64,000 nucleotides of DNA from Synechococcus sp. BIOS-E4-1 (GCF_014279995.1 NZ_CP047935.1:2005494-2069493), one strand, 5' to 3'. Shown: positions 1 to 9,014, counted from the stretch's first letter. Notes: generated by a model from the sequence alone, not told the origin. Made by a program: numbers and translations.

Positions 1-1
1 G

Positions 2-829
2 ATTGGCGTTGGTCTGTCTTCGCGGTTCTGGGATCGATTCGTGGCGTTATGGCAAAGCGAAAAGAGAACTCCCGTCTTACTCAATCCCGATTTGCTCGGC
101 TGCGGAACAGCACCATGCCCAGCACGGCCACTGACACCTGAAGACTGGGCTGAGCCGCTCATTCATCTGCTTCGAGAGCGAGCCAAAGAACCTGTCGTAC
201 TGGTCTCCCAGGGAGCGTCTCTGCCCATTGCCCTGGCCATTGCGGCCAACGCTCCCGAGTTGGTGAGTGGCTTGGTGGCGATTAGCCCGCCGGGCTGGCG
301 GGTTCTAACGCAGGAGTTTCCACAAAGCAGAGCACGTTGGCTTTGGCGCATCTTGTTTGATGGACTCATCGGCAACTTGTTTTACCGCTATGCAAGGCGT
401 CGCAGATTTCTGGACGGCTTTTCCAGAAAAAATTTGTTTGCTCGCCCTGAGTCGGTTGATGATGAATGGCTGGAGATGCTCAAACGGGGCTCACGAGCGA
501 TGGACACCCGCTGGGCTGTGTATTCATTCCTTGCGGGATTCTGGCGACGCAACTGGGAACCGCAGCTGACCGGGTTGAACATTCCTGTTCAGATCCTCTT
601 CGGCATCAACACAACCGGGATCGGTTCATCCAGGAACTGGGATGATCTCGAGGAGCGACTTGCGACCTACAGGGAAAAGCTGCCCAACGCCTCGATCAGC
701 ACCATCACTGGCAGGAACGTTCTTCCCTATGAATCCACTGAGGAATGCGTCAACAGCGTCCGGGAATGGATCACAACGCTCCAACGGTCAGCACATCGTT
801 CCAGCGACGGATCTGGGCGGGGGCAGTGA
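2..829 (+). CDS. Alpha/beta hydrolase, 5' end cut by the window edge
   Basis: The frame is open from the left edge, so the start lies outside the window; the GTG at 41 is internal to a continuous frame and is probably not the start. The visible 275 residues have the alpha/beta-hydrolase pattern: a nucleophile elbow of the form VSQGASLP with Ser in the centre, then a helix rich in Ala, and the segment LVAISPPGW typical of the strand after it. A Trp/Arg-rich cap region follows. A strand-like segment (IPVQILFGIN) sits where the acid residue is usually carried. The substrate cannot be read from the sequence. It is probably a cytosolic esterase or lyase-like enzyme. Confidence 0.75.
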   Translation: MGVGLSSRFWDRFVALWQSEKRTPVLLNPDLLGCGTAPCPARPLTPEDWAEPLIHLLRERAKEPVVLVSQGASLPIALAIAANAPELVSGLVAISPPGWRVLTQEFPQSRARWLWRILFDGLIGNLFYRYARRRRFLDGFSRKNLFARPESVDDEWLEMLKRGSRAMDTRWAVYSFLAGFWRRNWEPQLTGLNIPVQILFGINTTGIGSSRNWDDLEERLATYREKLPNASISTITGRNVLPYESTEECVNSVREWITTLQRSAHRSSDGSGRGQ

Positions 830-990
830 GCGTTGGGCCTGTTTCACGCTCTGGCCGAAAACACCGCCTTGATCTGCTGGCTCGGTAGTCGTGCGCCAAA
901 CCAAAAGCCAGATGATCGCCTGTTGCGTTGCAGGTGACCTTAAAAAATCTCATCTTCTGTTAAAAAGCACTGCTTAGAGCTCCCGTTCAG

Positions 991-1143
991 ATGCCCGTTG
1001 ATGTCACGGCAATTCTGGTTTCATCCACATTCATGGGAGCCGGGCTGGCATTGGCCAAATTCTTCCCCGAATCCTCTCTGCTAGCGGCTTTCTTTTTGGG
1101 TGGACTGGCCCTTGTCAACATTGCTCTCTCAATCGTTGGCTGA
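991..1143 (+). CDS. Small two-helix membrane protein, 50 aa
   Basis: This ATG frame encodes a compact hydrophobic protein. Residues about 6-22 and 28-48 form two likely membrane helices joined by a short KFFPESS loop. Codon choice matches real genes of the window, unlike the noise further right. It follows the hydrolase on the same strand after a 161-base gap. I do not recognise the family and assign no function. Confidence 0.55.
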   Translation: MPVDVTAILVSSTFMGAGLALAKFFPESSLLAAFFLGGLALVNIALSIVG

Positions 1144-1161
1144 GCAGCTGACAGCTGCTTT

Positions 1162-1377
1162 TTGAGTCAAACACAAGTCGCGGCTTTTCGAGAAACAGAC
1201 TCGCTGGTAACGGCATCTGGTCAGATGTTGTGGCAATCCTTGGAGCCAATGCCGAACAGACCCCAAGAATTTCTGGATGTTATGGCCTCCTACCTTCCCA
1301 AAGTGCAAGCACTCAACAACGACAACCAAAGGAAGCTGTCTGTTTTCAAATCAGCAGAGCTGGTGAATACTCTTTGA
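1162..1377 (+). CDS. Possible small hypothetical protein, 71 aa
   Basis: A TTG-started frame begins 18 bases after the preceding small membrane protein. The product is soluble, with a helical-looking centre (PQEFLDVMASYLPKVQAL). Codon use is acceptable, but there is no recognisable family and the start is weak. It may be a real short gene of an operon with the membrane peptide, or chance. Confidence 0.3.
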   Translation: MSQTQVAAFRETDSLVTASGQMLWQSLEPMPNRPQEFLDVMASYLPKVQALNNDNQRKLSVFKSAELVNTL

Positions 1378-1991
1378 CAGGTCAGCGAGAAACGCCAAAG
1401 AAGCATCGCTTTGGATCGGCATTGGCGGACGCATCGTTCGTCCTGGTGCAAGCGTCAATCCGCGATCGGGTCATGCATCTTGACTCTGAAGTGAACAGTT
1501 GATCTCAGAAGACCGGAACTTCGAACACTGATCAATGAGGGCTGCAGGTTTTCATGCCGGCAAACAACAACCTGTGCAAGACCAGCTGGCTCTGGCACTG
1601 TCAGCGGCGCAGTGCCCGGCCCTTGACCTGTGGCTTAATTAAAGCCTCACGCGTTAGAGCAAAGGCTGCGGTTTTCAGCTGCTAAAGAGCCTGATCAACG
1701 CCGTTCGCGAAAACTGTCATCGACTTATCAACACAGCCAACAAACCCTCTCCTGACAGGCTTCCTGAGCAGGCTCCGGAAGCCTAAGCAGCCGAACCCAT
1801 GCGAAAACGTGTGCGGTTTGATACGTTGAATGGTGTCATGGGAGGCAAGTCGAGCAGCCGACTCATGAACGTTGGGGGGAGGGAGACGTCACACTCCCTC
1901 TTTCCGCAAAGTCAGCACTGCTGCGATGAGCAGAGAATCCAACCGATTTGCTGCAAATGAATCCACAGCTCAATTCCGAGATAGTGCAGCA
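1378..1991. other. Gene-poor stretch
   Basis: No convincing intact gene is seen. A 35-codon frame at 1535-1642 and a CIA30-like fragment at 1799-1864 are the only gene-like pieces. The rest has frequent stops in all frames. Confidence 0.5.
1799..1864 (+). pseudogene. Fragment resembling a CIA30-domain protein
   Basis: After an ATG the translation runs VRFDTLNGVMGGKSSSRL, which resembles the start of complex I intermediate-associated protein 30 (CIA30) domains, where F-D-x-V-N-D-G-V-M-G-G-x-S-S is characteristic. Downstream residues no longer resemble that family. The fragment is short, so this is a suggestive relic rather than a firm call. Confidence 0.3.
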
Positions 1992-2195
1992 TCATCTGTT
2001 GACAAACTGGAGAACCAGAACTGGTGACCGCGAAAAACACTCAGAAACGCTGTCAGCGTGGTGTATGGAAGTGACTGGCCTGATTGGGATAATCAGACCT
2101 TTCTGAAGATTGATCAGCCACTCTGCGTACTGGGGATGCTGATCAAACCACGCGTCATCAAGACGATCCTTGAACATCAAGTCTGTCTGATGCAA
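1992..2195 (-). CDS. Possible small hypothetical protein, 67 aa
   Basis: The minus-strand frame begins with TTG at 2195; an in-frame ATG at 2177 is an alternative start. The product has a coherent acidic/aromatic N-terminal part (DDAWFDQHPQYAEWL). It lies 34 bases downstream of another minus-strand small gene (2230-2436), so the two could be co-transcribed. The family is not recognised. An overlapping plus-strand frame (2058-2297) reads less convincingly. Confidence 0.35.
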   Translation of the reverse strand: MHQTDLMFKDRLDDAWFDQHPQYAEWLINLQKGLIIPIRPVTSIHHADSVSECFSRSPVLVLQFVNR

Positions 2196-2229
2196 TCAAA
2201 ACTGCAGCCTCTGAGCCAGGTCGTTGCCG

Positions 2230-2436
2230 TTACGGAAGCTGTGAATCATGCAAAGGAATGGGAGCTTCAACAGGCACTTGTTGCAGTCCCTTTTTGACTG
2301 CTGTTGCAGTGATGAAGCCACCGGTGATCACAACCATCAGACAGCTCAGTCCAGCTACAACACCTGTAAACATGATCACTCTGGTCTGAAAATCAACAGG
2401 TGTTTGCTGGCCAGGGCTTGACGCCATGGAGTCCAA
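2230..2436 (-). CDS. Small single-helix membrane protein, 68 aa
   Basis: A polar N-terminus (residues 1-18) precedes one strong membrane helix (about 19-46, containing GVVAGLSCLMVVITGGF) and a short Pro/Val-rich tail. The layout is typical of small inner-membrane or thylakoid proteins in picocyanobacteria, but no family is recognised. It may form a two-gene unit with the minus-strand frame just downstream. Confidence 0.5.
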   Translation of the reverse strand: MDSMASSPGQQTPVDFQTRVIMFTGVVAGLSCLMVVITGGFITATAVKKGLQQVPVEAPIPLHDSQLP

Positions 2437-2560
2437 TACAACTGTTTCTGTTCTGGCACTTTATGAAAAACAACGCAAGCAGGCTTGGCGATTGAATGGC
2501 CGTGAAGCACTCAACACCAATGCCTCATCGGCCAACAAAGCAGAAACCGCCAAACTTTGA
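2426..2560 (+). CDS. Possible 44-aa polar peptide
   Basis: This ATG frame overlaps the start of the divergent membrane protein by 11 bases. It reads as a polar, Lys/Asn/Ala-rich helix (YEKQRKQAWRLNGREAL). Length and position make it uncertain. It is included because it reads more like coding DNA than its surroundings. Confidence 0.25.
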   Translation: MESNTTVSVLALYEKQRKQAWRLNGREALNTNASSANKAETAKL

Positions 2561-2891
2561 AAAGTGAAAGAGCCATGCTGAAACCAAATTCTTAGCTAAG
2601 AGCCGTGTTGGAGATTGGTCAAACCTTGATAACAGGAAACAAGCTCCCGAAATCAATGCTCTCCAGCTGGAAGCATCGGCAAAAAGCAAACTGTTTATCC
2701 ACAGAAAAGGCAAACGAACCACCAATACCTAGATCAAAAGCAATGAAAGCAGAGCGTTATTGGGTCAATAATCGCAGCAAATAAGCGCTTAAAACTCACA
2801 TTTGCTGGGTATCAGCAGGCACTTGCAACGATAAAGTGCAGTAACGAAACATCAAAAGCTACTCATTTAAACCCGAAATCACAGCAAAAAA
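2561..2891 (+). other. Intergenic region, upstream of methyltransferase
   Basis: There is no reading frame worth calling. The sequence turns AT-rich towards 2880 and presumably carries the promoter of the methyltransferase. I see no clear -35/-10 pair. Confidence 0.4.
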
Positions 2892-3605
2892 ATGACCGCA
2901 CTTAATGTCGAAGGACAATACGGACAGTCTTATCGCAAAAGTATTCGTCATTCAATACCGGGTTATGACACCCTTCACGAGATTGCACTGGCAGCGATGT
3001 ATATTATGGCCCCTCAAGCCACTCGGGTCCTTGTGGTAGGTCCGGGGCCAGGAGAACAGCTTCCCGACTTACTGAACACCTGTCCAGAGGCAGAGCTAAC
3101 AATCCTGGAACCAAGCCAGCAGATGCTCTTGTTCTGTCGGGAAGCCATCGCCGACCATGCGGGCAGAGCACGATGCATTTTGATCCAGGAAGAGCTCAAT
3201 CAACAAACATTGAGATCCCTCGAACCAATCGGGTGGGATCTTGTGGTGTGTCACAACGTGCTGCACTTGTATGAAGCCAACAAGCAGGTGAGCCTGCTGC
3301 GATTGCTGGCTCGATGCACAGCGCTCAATGGCTTACTGCTCCTTAGCGGTTACAGCGAGCCCTCTGAGCAGAACACAGCACAACAGATGATGGACATTGG
3401 CCTTCAGCGTCTTCGCGACCGTGATCTCAGCGATGATCGGATCGAAACCATACGCAGCAGCCGAAACAAGGACGTGTTCTCAATTGATTCAAACCGGGTC
3501 TCATCAGTGCTTTCCTCAGAGGAGCTGACACCTGCACTTCAGCTTTATCAGGGATTGTTTTCAAGACTCTGGGTCAGTACACGACAAGGAGCTGAGTTCA
3601 AGTAA
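2892..3605 (+). CDS. Class I SAM-dependent methyltransferase, 237 aa
   Basis: Residues 46-56 (VLVVGPGPGEQ) are the glycine-rich SAM-binding motif I. ELTILEPS is motif II with its acidic residue, and DLVVCHNVLHLYE is the post-motif III region of Rossmann-type methyltransferases. The N-terminal run with GYDTLHEIA resembles the entry region of CmoA-like and other small-molecule methyltransferases. The acceptor cannot be inferred. The ATG at 2892 follows an A-rich tract. The gene stands alone in a gene-poor area and is followed by a short hypothetical gene on the same strand. Confidence 0.8.
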   Translation: MTALNVEGQYGQSYRKSIRHSIPGYDTLHEIALAAMYIMAPQATRVLVVGPGPGEQLPDLLNTCPEAELTILEPSQQMLLFCREAIADHAGRARCILIQEELNQQTLRSLEPIGWDLVVCHNVLHLYEANKQVSLLRLLARCTALNGLLLLSGYSEPSEQNTAQQMMDIGLQRLRDRDLSDDRIETIRSSRNKDVFSIDSNRVSSVLSSEELTPALQLYQGLFSRLWVSTRQGAEFK

Positions 3606-3728
3606 GGACCTACATTTTTATTTAACCATAAGAAATTCAATCATTTTCAGCCATGGCATGAGGTAGCAAATGACTGCATCGTGGGGGTTTATATCTGGAG
3701 AAGAGAGCTAACGGAGATCCAGTCAACG

Positions 3729-4010
3729 ATGGGTTTTTCGAGTCGCAGCATAAAAACACCTGAAAGCTGGTTCCAGGATCATTTGCGCAAAGCGGCCAAT
3801 TTAGATATCACCAAAACAATTAAAATCATGCAACAAGATCCAAGGGAAGCCGCACAGTATTTACTACTTCCGATTGACGGATTCCGCGCCCTGATAGCAC
3901 AATGCCTCGTTCTAAACGGTGTCGAAGTGCAACTCAGTGACGAACCTCCTGGGCCGACGACGCTGATCCCTCAGCCTAAAAATCCAACCAACAACTCACA
4001 TCCCAGTTGA
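3729..4010 (+). CDS. Hypothetical protein, 93 aa
   Basis: I prefer the ATG at 3729, which has GGAG about 12 bases upstream, over an in-frame GTG at 3681. The product is mostly helical, with the core ITKTIKIMQQDPREAAQYLL and a Pro-rich tail. The last 15 bases overlap the convergent desaturase gene. The family is not recognised. Confidence 0.45.
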   Translation: MGFSSRSIKTPESWFQDHLRKAANLDITKTIKIMQQDPREAAQYLLLPIDGFRALIAQCLVLNGVEVQLSDEPPGPTTLIPQPKNPTNNSHPS

Positions 4011-5120
4011 AACCAATTCAAGGTTTACATTATCCCAAAGAATCAGAGAAAAACAGGCAGGAATTTGATGCAAATAAAGAGGCTTAACATCTGCTAGCAA
4101 GTGAAGATTGGCATAATGGCAATCACGCAGACGATAGTTAGGAATTCGCTCAGAAAGATGATGAATATGATGATAGGCGATGTCAGCTGTGAACCAATCC
4201 AGGACTGGCGGAAGCTGAAGAAAAGATGAGCCTTCGATAGCTCCCTTGAAATAGCTCCAATCCTCCTCATTGCTGGCATAAGATCCAGGAAAGTTATGCT
4301 GAACAAAGAAAACAGCGATCATCAAGGCGGCACTGGAACTCATCACACAGACATAGAGAAGCCAGAAATGCCAATGGCCAATAGCACCTCCAATCAACCA
4401 CCAGCAGGTGAAAAGAATGGCTGAGTTGGCAATGGTGTCATAAACCTCGCCCCTCGTATAAAAGAAACTGGATTGATGACTGTTGATTATTGAAAAAATG
4501 TTCACAAATTCACCTTTAGAAAGCGCATGAAACAACTTTTGAAGAGTTGCAAGCAAACATTCAAAAAAGCCCAGAAGCAACGCTATTCTGGGCTTTAAAA
4601 TAAGGTAATAAAAACCTCCAGGGAAAAGCAATAATGGATGACGCAAAATTTGATAGAAAAACTTGGCCCCTGATTTCTTTGATTCGTATTGCTCACGTGT
4701 AGTCAAGGCAGAAGGACCTCTGTAGCGATCCCAATTGCCGTTATATTTGTGATGAAACGCATGACCTCGCGACCATGGATGATGAGGAATTCCATGAATA
4801 ATGCTGAGCCCAAATGCAACAATACGATTGACATACTTCGAGCGGAACAAACTATGATGACCACAGTCGTGCATCAAAGAGAAGCTTCGACTCATCAGAA
4901 GTACAATGAGGACAAACAACAAAGGTGCGATTAATATCGACTTCAGATCAAACGAAGAAGTAACTGCACAAAAGGCGTACGCACAAACAACTAAAGGAAG
5001 AACAGTATTAAAAATCTGCCATACAGCAATGCGATCATCACTGGCCATGTACGATTTCAGATCAAAATCAACCCTTCGTACAGGTTTTGATTTTGAGGCG
5101 CGGGTGACAGAACTATTCAA
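3996..5120 (-). CDS. Membrane fatty acid desaturase, 374 aa
   Basis: The protein belongs to the di-iron membrane desaturase family. It carries the three histidine boxes: HDCGHH at residues 84-89, HAFHH at 120-124 and HHIHH at 317-321, which bind the two irons. Hydrophobic spans at about 38-80, 100-112, 160-190 and 235-280 fit an enzyme embedded in the membrane. The box spacing is like that of acyl-lipid omega-6 (DesA-type) and related desaturases that introduce a double bond into lipid-bound acyl chains using ferredoxin. The regiospecificity cannot be read. The gene is single and its 3' end overlaps the convergent hypothetical gene by 15 bases. Confidence 0.88.
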   Translation of the reverse strand: MNSSVTRASKSKPVRRVDFDLKSYMASDDRIAVWQIFNTVLPLVVCAYAFCAVTSSFDLKSILIAPLLFVLIVLLMSRSFSLMHDCGHHSLFRSKYVNRIVAFGLSIIHGIPHHPWSRGHAFHHKYNGNWDRYRGPSALTTREQYESKKSGAKFFYQILRHPLLLFPGGFYYLILKPRIALLLGFFECLLATLQKLFHALSKGEFVNIFSIINSHQSSFFYTRGEVYDTIANSAILFTCWWLIGGAIGHWHFWLLYVCVMSSSAALMIAVFFVQHNFPGSYASNEEDWSYFKGAIEGSSFLQLPPVLDWFTADIAYHHIHHLSERIPNYRLRDCHYANLHLLADVKPLYLHQIPACFSLILWDNVNLELVSTGM

Positions 5121-5472
5121 ATGATTGTTGCATTTTGGTTTTCTGTGTCGAGCAATGACGAGGTTAACTTATCGAAAATTCCTCAATCATGTTGGATCAT
5201 TTGGACCAGAGAAGGACACTTTGGGCATGGATGGGCGGTTGAGTGGACAGATTGCAGTGAGGGCAGGCACATCTGCCGTGTGACAGCCCTTCAGCAGGTG
5301 TGTCTTGAGTCCGCTCGTCTTCAAGTACGCTCACCAGGATCACCGAACAGCAAGGGTGCTCAGGATGGCGAGAGACCCAGCCGATCAAGAGGCGTGGATG
5401 ATCGAGCAATGACCCGCTGAAAACAAGCCGTTAACCAGACAGACAGCTGAAAAAAGAGCATGCTGGGATCAC
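5121..5472. other. Intergenic region without a supported gene
   Basis: Frames open on both strands here, but neither looks like a gene. A minus-strand frame contains a CACPHC string reminiscent of metallothioneins, without the rest of that family's cysteines. The stretch probably holds the desaturase promoter. Confidence 0.4.
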
Positions 5473-5682
5473 ATGCTGCAAACAGCCTTGAGAGCAATCA
5501 GCGTGATCATCGTCGTAGTCAGCGCCCTGCTCGCGGGGGTGTTGGTAGCAGAAGCCTCTGATAACGAAGGCGAGCAAAGCGAACTCAGCGAAATTCGAGA
5601 GCAGGAATGCACCAACAACGAATCGGATGCCTGGGGTGCTTCCTCACCCCAGCAGCTTCAAAACGATGGCTGCCAACAGTGA
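5473..5682 (+). CDS. Small exported or membrane-anchored protein, 69 aa
   Basis: Residues 8-28 form one hydrophobic helix after a short basic start, ending in VAEAS, which would suit a signal peptide or anchor. The remaining 40 residues are acidic and Gln-rich with two Cys. The family is not recognised. Confidence 0.4.
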   Translation: MLQTALRAISVIIVVVSALLAGVLVAEASDNEGEQSELSEIREQECTNNESDAWGASSPQQLQNDGCQQ

Positions 5683-5824
5683 CAGTGCTCGCAAAAACCA
5701 TCAACCGTGCACCTACCAACGCAGAGCAGTGTGGAGAACAAGCAAAATCTTCCACCTCTCTACCGCTTTGAGCTATGGATCCCACGCTCAATTCCGATAA
5801 GTTGTCCGAAGAAATCGGGATTCG

Positions 5825-6019
5825 ATGAACAAACTCGATCTTGAAGTCGTGAACGTGCTTTTTTTTCAACAGATGCTTGACGCTGTTGAACAGGAGCGAT
5901 GGGATGAAGCAGCAATGGCTCTTTACAAGCTGTACGCCATTGAAGAGGGAGAACGCTTTAATGATCTACATGACCATTCAGTTGAACTAAATAATGCTTT
6001 GAAGGCAACAGCCGCTTAA
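5825..6019 (+). CDS. Hypothetical protein, 64 aa
   Basis: An ATG frame gives an acidic, all-helical protein (QQMLDAVEQERWDEAAMALY). The heptad-like pattern suggests a helical hairpin. Codon use is gene-like, and it sits 142 bases after another small gene. There is no recognisable family. Confidence 0.5.
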   Translation: MNKLDLEVVNVLFFQQMLDAVEQERWDEAAMALYKLYAIEEGERFNDLHDHSVELNNALKATAA

Positions 6020-6771
6020 AAATAGCGGAATTTTTGATTGAAACTATTATCAGTGTGCGACTAGGTAGTATCTGATATGGTCTTTGTCATAAACGTTCTC
6101 GGGTCACGCTGAAAAAGTTGAGCTTGAGCGAGACTGAAGTCACTGGCAGAATTGCGATTTGAGGATTTTGCAGAACATCTACGAACGAGTATTTCACGCT
6201 CTAATAGTACTAGCTGACTTTGATCATCGATCGGTCAGTGTAGGGTCCTCATTGCAGAACACACTTCGAGTAGATACTCAGATCTCAGCGCTTTTGCATC
6301 CTGGATCCGCTGCTCAAGAGCTGATTGTCTCAGTCGCGCATCAAAGCGTCAACGCAGGAGAATGGTGTAATCAGGAATGTTAAAACGATCATCTGATGGC
6401 AAGTTAGCCTCGTAAGGGATCGTCACGAGATAGACACTGTGAGATGAGACGCTGAGCAAAAAGTGGTCAACATCGCATGCTACAACCACTGATCTAAACC
6501 TCTTCAATTCACTGTTCGTCATAGGAGGCTAAAACGTGGATGAATGGACTCTCAGCCAACAGATAAGCCGATGGATCCGAACACCAGGAGTATTGAAACG
6601 GTTGAAGTAAATCTATTTCTAATGGCAAGCGCTTTTGACGACACCTAAGTAAAAAACGACTCAAAAGCAGCCAAGGCCAAGGTGCTGTTTAAAGCGACTG
6701 ATGGATGGAGTAAAAGATATCGATCAAATTACACGACCATCAGTCAACCGAACACACAAAACATTTAACAA
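6020..6771. other. Gene-poor stretch
   Basis: The only element that stands out is a 24-codon frame with a strong ribosome site at 6523-6528, listed separately. A TTG-started frame at 6159-6383 has no gene-like features. The remainder holds nothing I can support. Confidence 0.4.
6536..6610 (+). CDS. Possible 24-aa cationic peptide with strong ribosome site
   Basis: AGGAGG at 6523-6528 is followed seven bases later by GTG at 6536, and the frame closes at TAA 6608-6610. The peptide is Trp/Arg/Lys-rich (SRWIRTPGVLKRLK at the C-end). The near-ideal Shine-Dalgarno is unusual in this gene-poor stretch and is the main argument for translation. No function is inferred. Confidence 0.3.
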   Translation: MDEWTLSQQISRWIRTPGVLKRLK

Positions 6772-7053
6772 CTATGAATCGTGCTGGTGCAGCTTATGAA
6801 GCCTTTCAACAATTGTTTTTTGCAATCGATCTTTTTTTGAAGACAACCAAGTACTGACGTTAGCTTTTTCGTCAGAAGTGAGATTCATTTTTTGCACATA
6901 ATCCTTGGTTGCATCCCAGACGAGCGCTCCAAACTCCTTGGAATGCTTCAGCCTTTCAGCGACGCCTCCATGAAGATCATCTTCATCCAAGAGAGGATGA
7001 GTTTCCACAATCGCTGTCACATCAACGGTTTGGGGATCTGAATTCTCCGACAT
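6772..7053 (-). CDS. Hypothetical protein, 93 aa
   Basis: This is a clean ATG frame with gene-like composition. The product is acidic at the N-terminus (VTAIVETHPLLDEDDLHGG), then helical and Lys-rich (FGALVWDATKDYVQKMNLT). There are no Cys residues and no membrane segment. It is a single gene on the minus strand with gene-free DNA on both sides. The family is not recognised. Confidence 0.6.
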   Translation of the reverse strand: MSENSDPQTVDVTAIVETHPLLDEDDLHGGVAERLKHSKEFGALVWDATKDYVQKMNLTSDEKANVSTWLSSKKDRLQKTIVERLHKLHQHDS

Positions 7054-7196
7054 TGAACTTGCTTACAACCACCCAATGCATAGCAAACTCAGCAGCTGTC
7101 TGCACATGGGAAAGGATCGAAGCCTATTAACTTGACAAAACGACAAAGACGCGAATGAAGTCAACCTGCGCTATCGGGCAATTGGAATGATTGCGG

Positions 7197-7406
7197 TCAT
7201 GCTGCTGGACCATATTCAGAAAGTTCAGCAGCTGTAGGGCTCATGGCCTTGGCCAGCACCAGCAGGTCAGTCGCAAGACCATGTTCACCCTCACGCAGGA
7301 GCAGTTGCCTCAGACAAATCACGTCGCCATAATCAGCAGCGGCTGTGCCGTTGATCAGACCACGGGCCGTACCACGTGCAACAGCCAGTTGAAGCGTCAT
7401 GCTCAT
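7197..7406 (-). CDS. Small hypothetical protein, 69 aa
   Basis: The frame has clean codon use compared with the overlapping plus-strand frame. It is Ala/Leu-rich, with a helix such as GDVICLRQLLLREGEHGLAT followed by DLLVLAKAMSP. The composition suggests a small soluble helical protein. No family is recognised. Confidence 0.45.
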   Translation of the reverse strand: MSMTLQLAVARGTARGLINGTAAADYGDVICLRQLLLREGEHGLATDLLVLAKAMSPTAAELSEYGPAA

Positions 7407-8114
7407 AATTCCAGACTGGTCGAGGCTCAGGAGTTAGTGGCTGTAACCCCCTACAAAGCTCCTGAATTCAGGATTTTTCCACAAAGCAACCAGCGAAGAC
7501 GAGAGGACTCCTGGACCTCAGCGAAGATCTGTTGCTGTAACTGAGGTGGTCTAAGCAAGCCAAGACTTCCTCTGAATCCTTCATCGGACCTCAAACTGAC
7601 CTCAACAACCCTTTCAAAGCATTACCGAGGAGGCTAGGACATCAGGTGAAAAGCAGGTTTTTGAACACATCCGCTGCAGAAGCCTGTGATCAAAAGCGAA
7701 TGTCTCAGCAGGTCATCGGTGGGGACGCACAACCAGAGGAGAAGGCGACAAAGGCTAACGACAGAGGAAATCAGAACCAATCAAGCGATGAAGAGCATGG
7801 CAAGCCGCAAAACGGTACTGCTCATGAGGCAAGGCCATAGGAATCTCAGGTTAAAAGCGACTGACCTGTGCCTTCAGATACGGGCATTGATCATTCCTTT
7901 GCGGTTTAGAGATCAACAACAGGCCAACCTCCATCAGCAGACATCCACAAACAGCATGAAGACTTGGACATGTGCAAAGAGAGTCGAGCTGCGGTCTAAG
8001 ACAGAGAACAGAGACGGTCCAGATCCGGCGAGAAAAATGTCTCAGGATACTTTCTTCCAGATCACAACAGCTTTCAATCCACAGCAGCAGTCTCCAGTCG
8101 GCGAAAATTGAGAG
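7407..8114. other. Gene-poor stretch
   Basis: One GTG-started frame (7646-7840) has a ribosome-site-like GAGGAGG about 13 bases upstream and is listed separately with low confidence. A longer overlapping frame at 7686-8111 is Arg/Gln-rich and looks like chance. Confidence 0.4.
7646..7840 (+). CDS. Possible hydrophilic protein, 64 aa
   Basis: The GTG start lies downstream of GAGGAGG (about 7627-7633). The product is extremely polar (Gln, Asn, Glu, Lys) with no hydrophobic core and would be disordered. It may be a real disordered protein or a chance frame in Gln/Asn-coding-like DNA. Confidence 0.25.
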   Translation: MKSRFLNTSAAEACDQKRMSQQVIGGDAQPEEKATKANDRGNQNQSSDEEHGKPQNGTAHEARP

Positions 8115-8243
8115 ATGAAAAATGAAATCAGAGTCATCTCAGCCTTCCTGATCGTGAACTCCATGATCATTTCAAGCGTTGTGCTTCTCTATATGAAAGG
8201 GGGAATGAAATTTGAGAAGGTCATAGGTCACCTATTGAACTGA
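8115..8243 (+). CDS. 42-aa single-span membrane peptide
   Basis: ATG at 8115 follows a purine-rich GAGAG. Residues 7-25 (VISAFLIVNSMIISSVVLL) form one membrane helix, flanked by Lys on both sides (MKNEIR before, YMKGGMKFEK after). Such short one-span proteins are common in picocyanobacteria, often as complex-associated or stress peptides. There is no specific family. Confidence 0.45.
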   Translation: MKNEIRVISAFLIVNSMIISSVVLLYMKGGMKFEKVIGHLLN

Positions 8244-8781
8244 GGATGGCCCCAAAGCCAGAACCACCCGATTTAGAGTAAATGTATTGCGAATAAAGCA
8301 GTATCACAGAGAAAAGAGTTCAAACATCAACAACATAAACCTGCAAAGCATGGAAAACTTTGAAGCATGCGCAAATGATGCTCACATGATCGAAAAGATA
8401 TCGCATGGATTAACTTCAAACACTGACTGTTCTTCACGAAGACCATTTGTCTAATAATGGACAGGCCCTCCAAGCATTATGTGTTATGCGAATTGCAATT
8501 TCATTGATCAAAACATCTTGAAATTAAGCTCCTGCCATATCAAGGCATGAAAGATATTAAGAACAAAGGTCGGCAGCCAAAAATTAGATACATTTGCATT
8601 CGTGTTAGCCAGACCTTAGTACAAATTGGCATCAACGTAGTTGACGGAAAGAAATTAACATACCCAAAATCCACCTTGAGAAAGCTTGGACACATCAATT
8701 TCACACTTGAGAGAGCAAATCATGCACTACGATATATTCTTGCTCATCCTTACATAATAATGCTTGACTAAGCACTGACGG
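8244..8781. other. AT-rich stretch, one weak frame
   Basis: The stretch is AT-rich with many stops. It contains only a low-confidence 74-codon frame at 8547-8771. Confidence 0.4.
8547..8771 (+). CDS. Possible basic hypothetical protein, 74 aa
   Basis: An ATG frame preceded by AAGG encodes a Lys/Arg/Ile-rich basic protein. It lies convergent to the three-gene minus-strand unit that ends at 8782. No family is recognised. The AT-rich composition makes chance plausible. Confidence 0.3.
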   Translation: MKDIKNKGRQPKIRYICIRVSQTLVQIGINVVDGKKLTYPKSTLRKLGHINFTLERANHALRYILAHPYIIMLD

Positions 8782-9009
8782 TTAAGCCTGTTCGTAACCT
8801 TCATGGAAAGGATTGAATTGATCGATTTGGTCAAAATACTGGTCCGTCAACTCAATAGCAACAAAACCTTCTGGAAAAACATCTTGCCAGTTATCTTTCA
8901 GATATTCAAACCTCTGCCTGGCATCCTGAAGCGTTGAATGGTCACTATCAAGACGCTCCTCGCCCTTAATCCAGAAAAGAATAAGATACTGATTGGACTG
9001 TACAGTCAT
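8782..9009 (-). CDS. Hypothetical protein, third gene of an unknown operon, 75 aa
   Basis: The product reads as a small alpha/beta protein (NQYLILFWIKGEERLDSD, then a helix ARQRFEYLKDNWQDVFP). Its ATG lies five bases after the stop of the upstream gene (9015-9383), so it is almost certainly co-transcribed. The family is not recognised. Confidence 0.6.
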   Translation of the reverse strand: MTVQSNQYLILFWIKGEERLDSDHSTLQDARQRFEYLKDNWQDVFPEGFVAIELTDQYFDQIDQFNPFHEGYEQA

Positions 9010-9014
9010 ACGAT

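Noticed and set aside
5197-5409. Minus-strand frame with CACPHC resembling a metallothionein start
   Set aside because: The second Cys cluster and the FCSxACADG segment are absent; frame composition is poor, so a metallothionein relic is not supportable.
7686-8111. 141-codon Arg/Gln-rich frame
   Set aside because: No hydrophobic core, no family, overlaps a frame with a better ribosome site; length explained by few stops in A/G-rich DNA.
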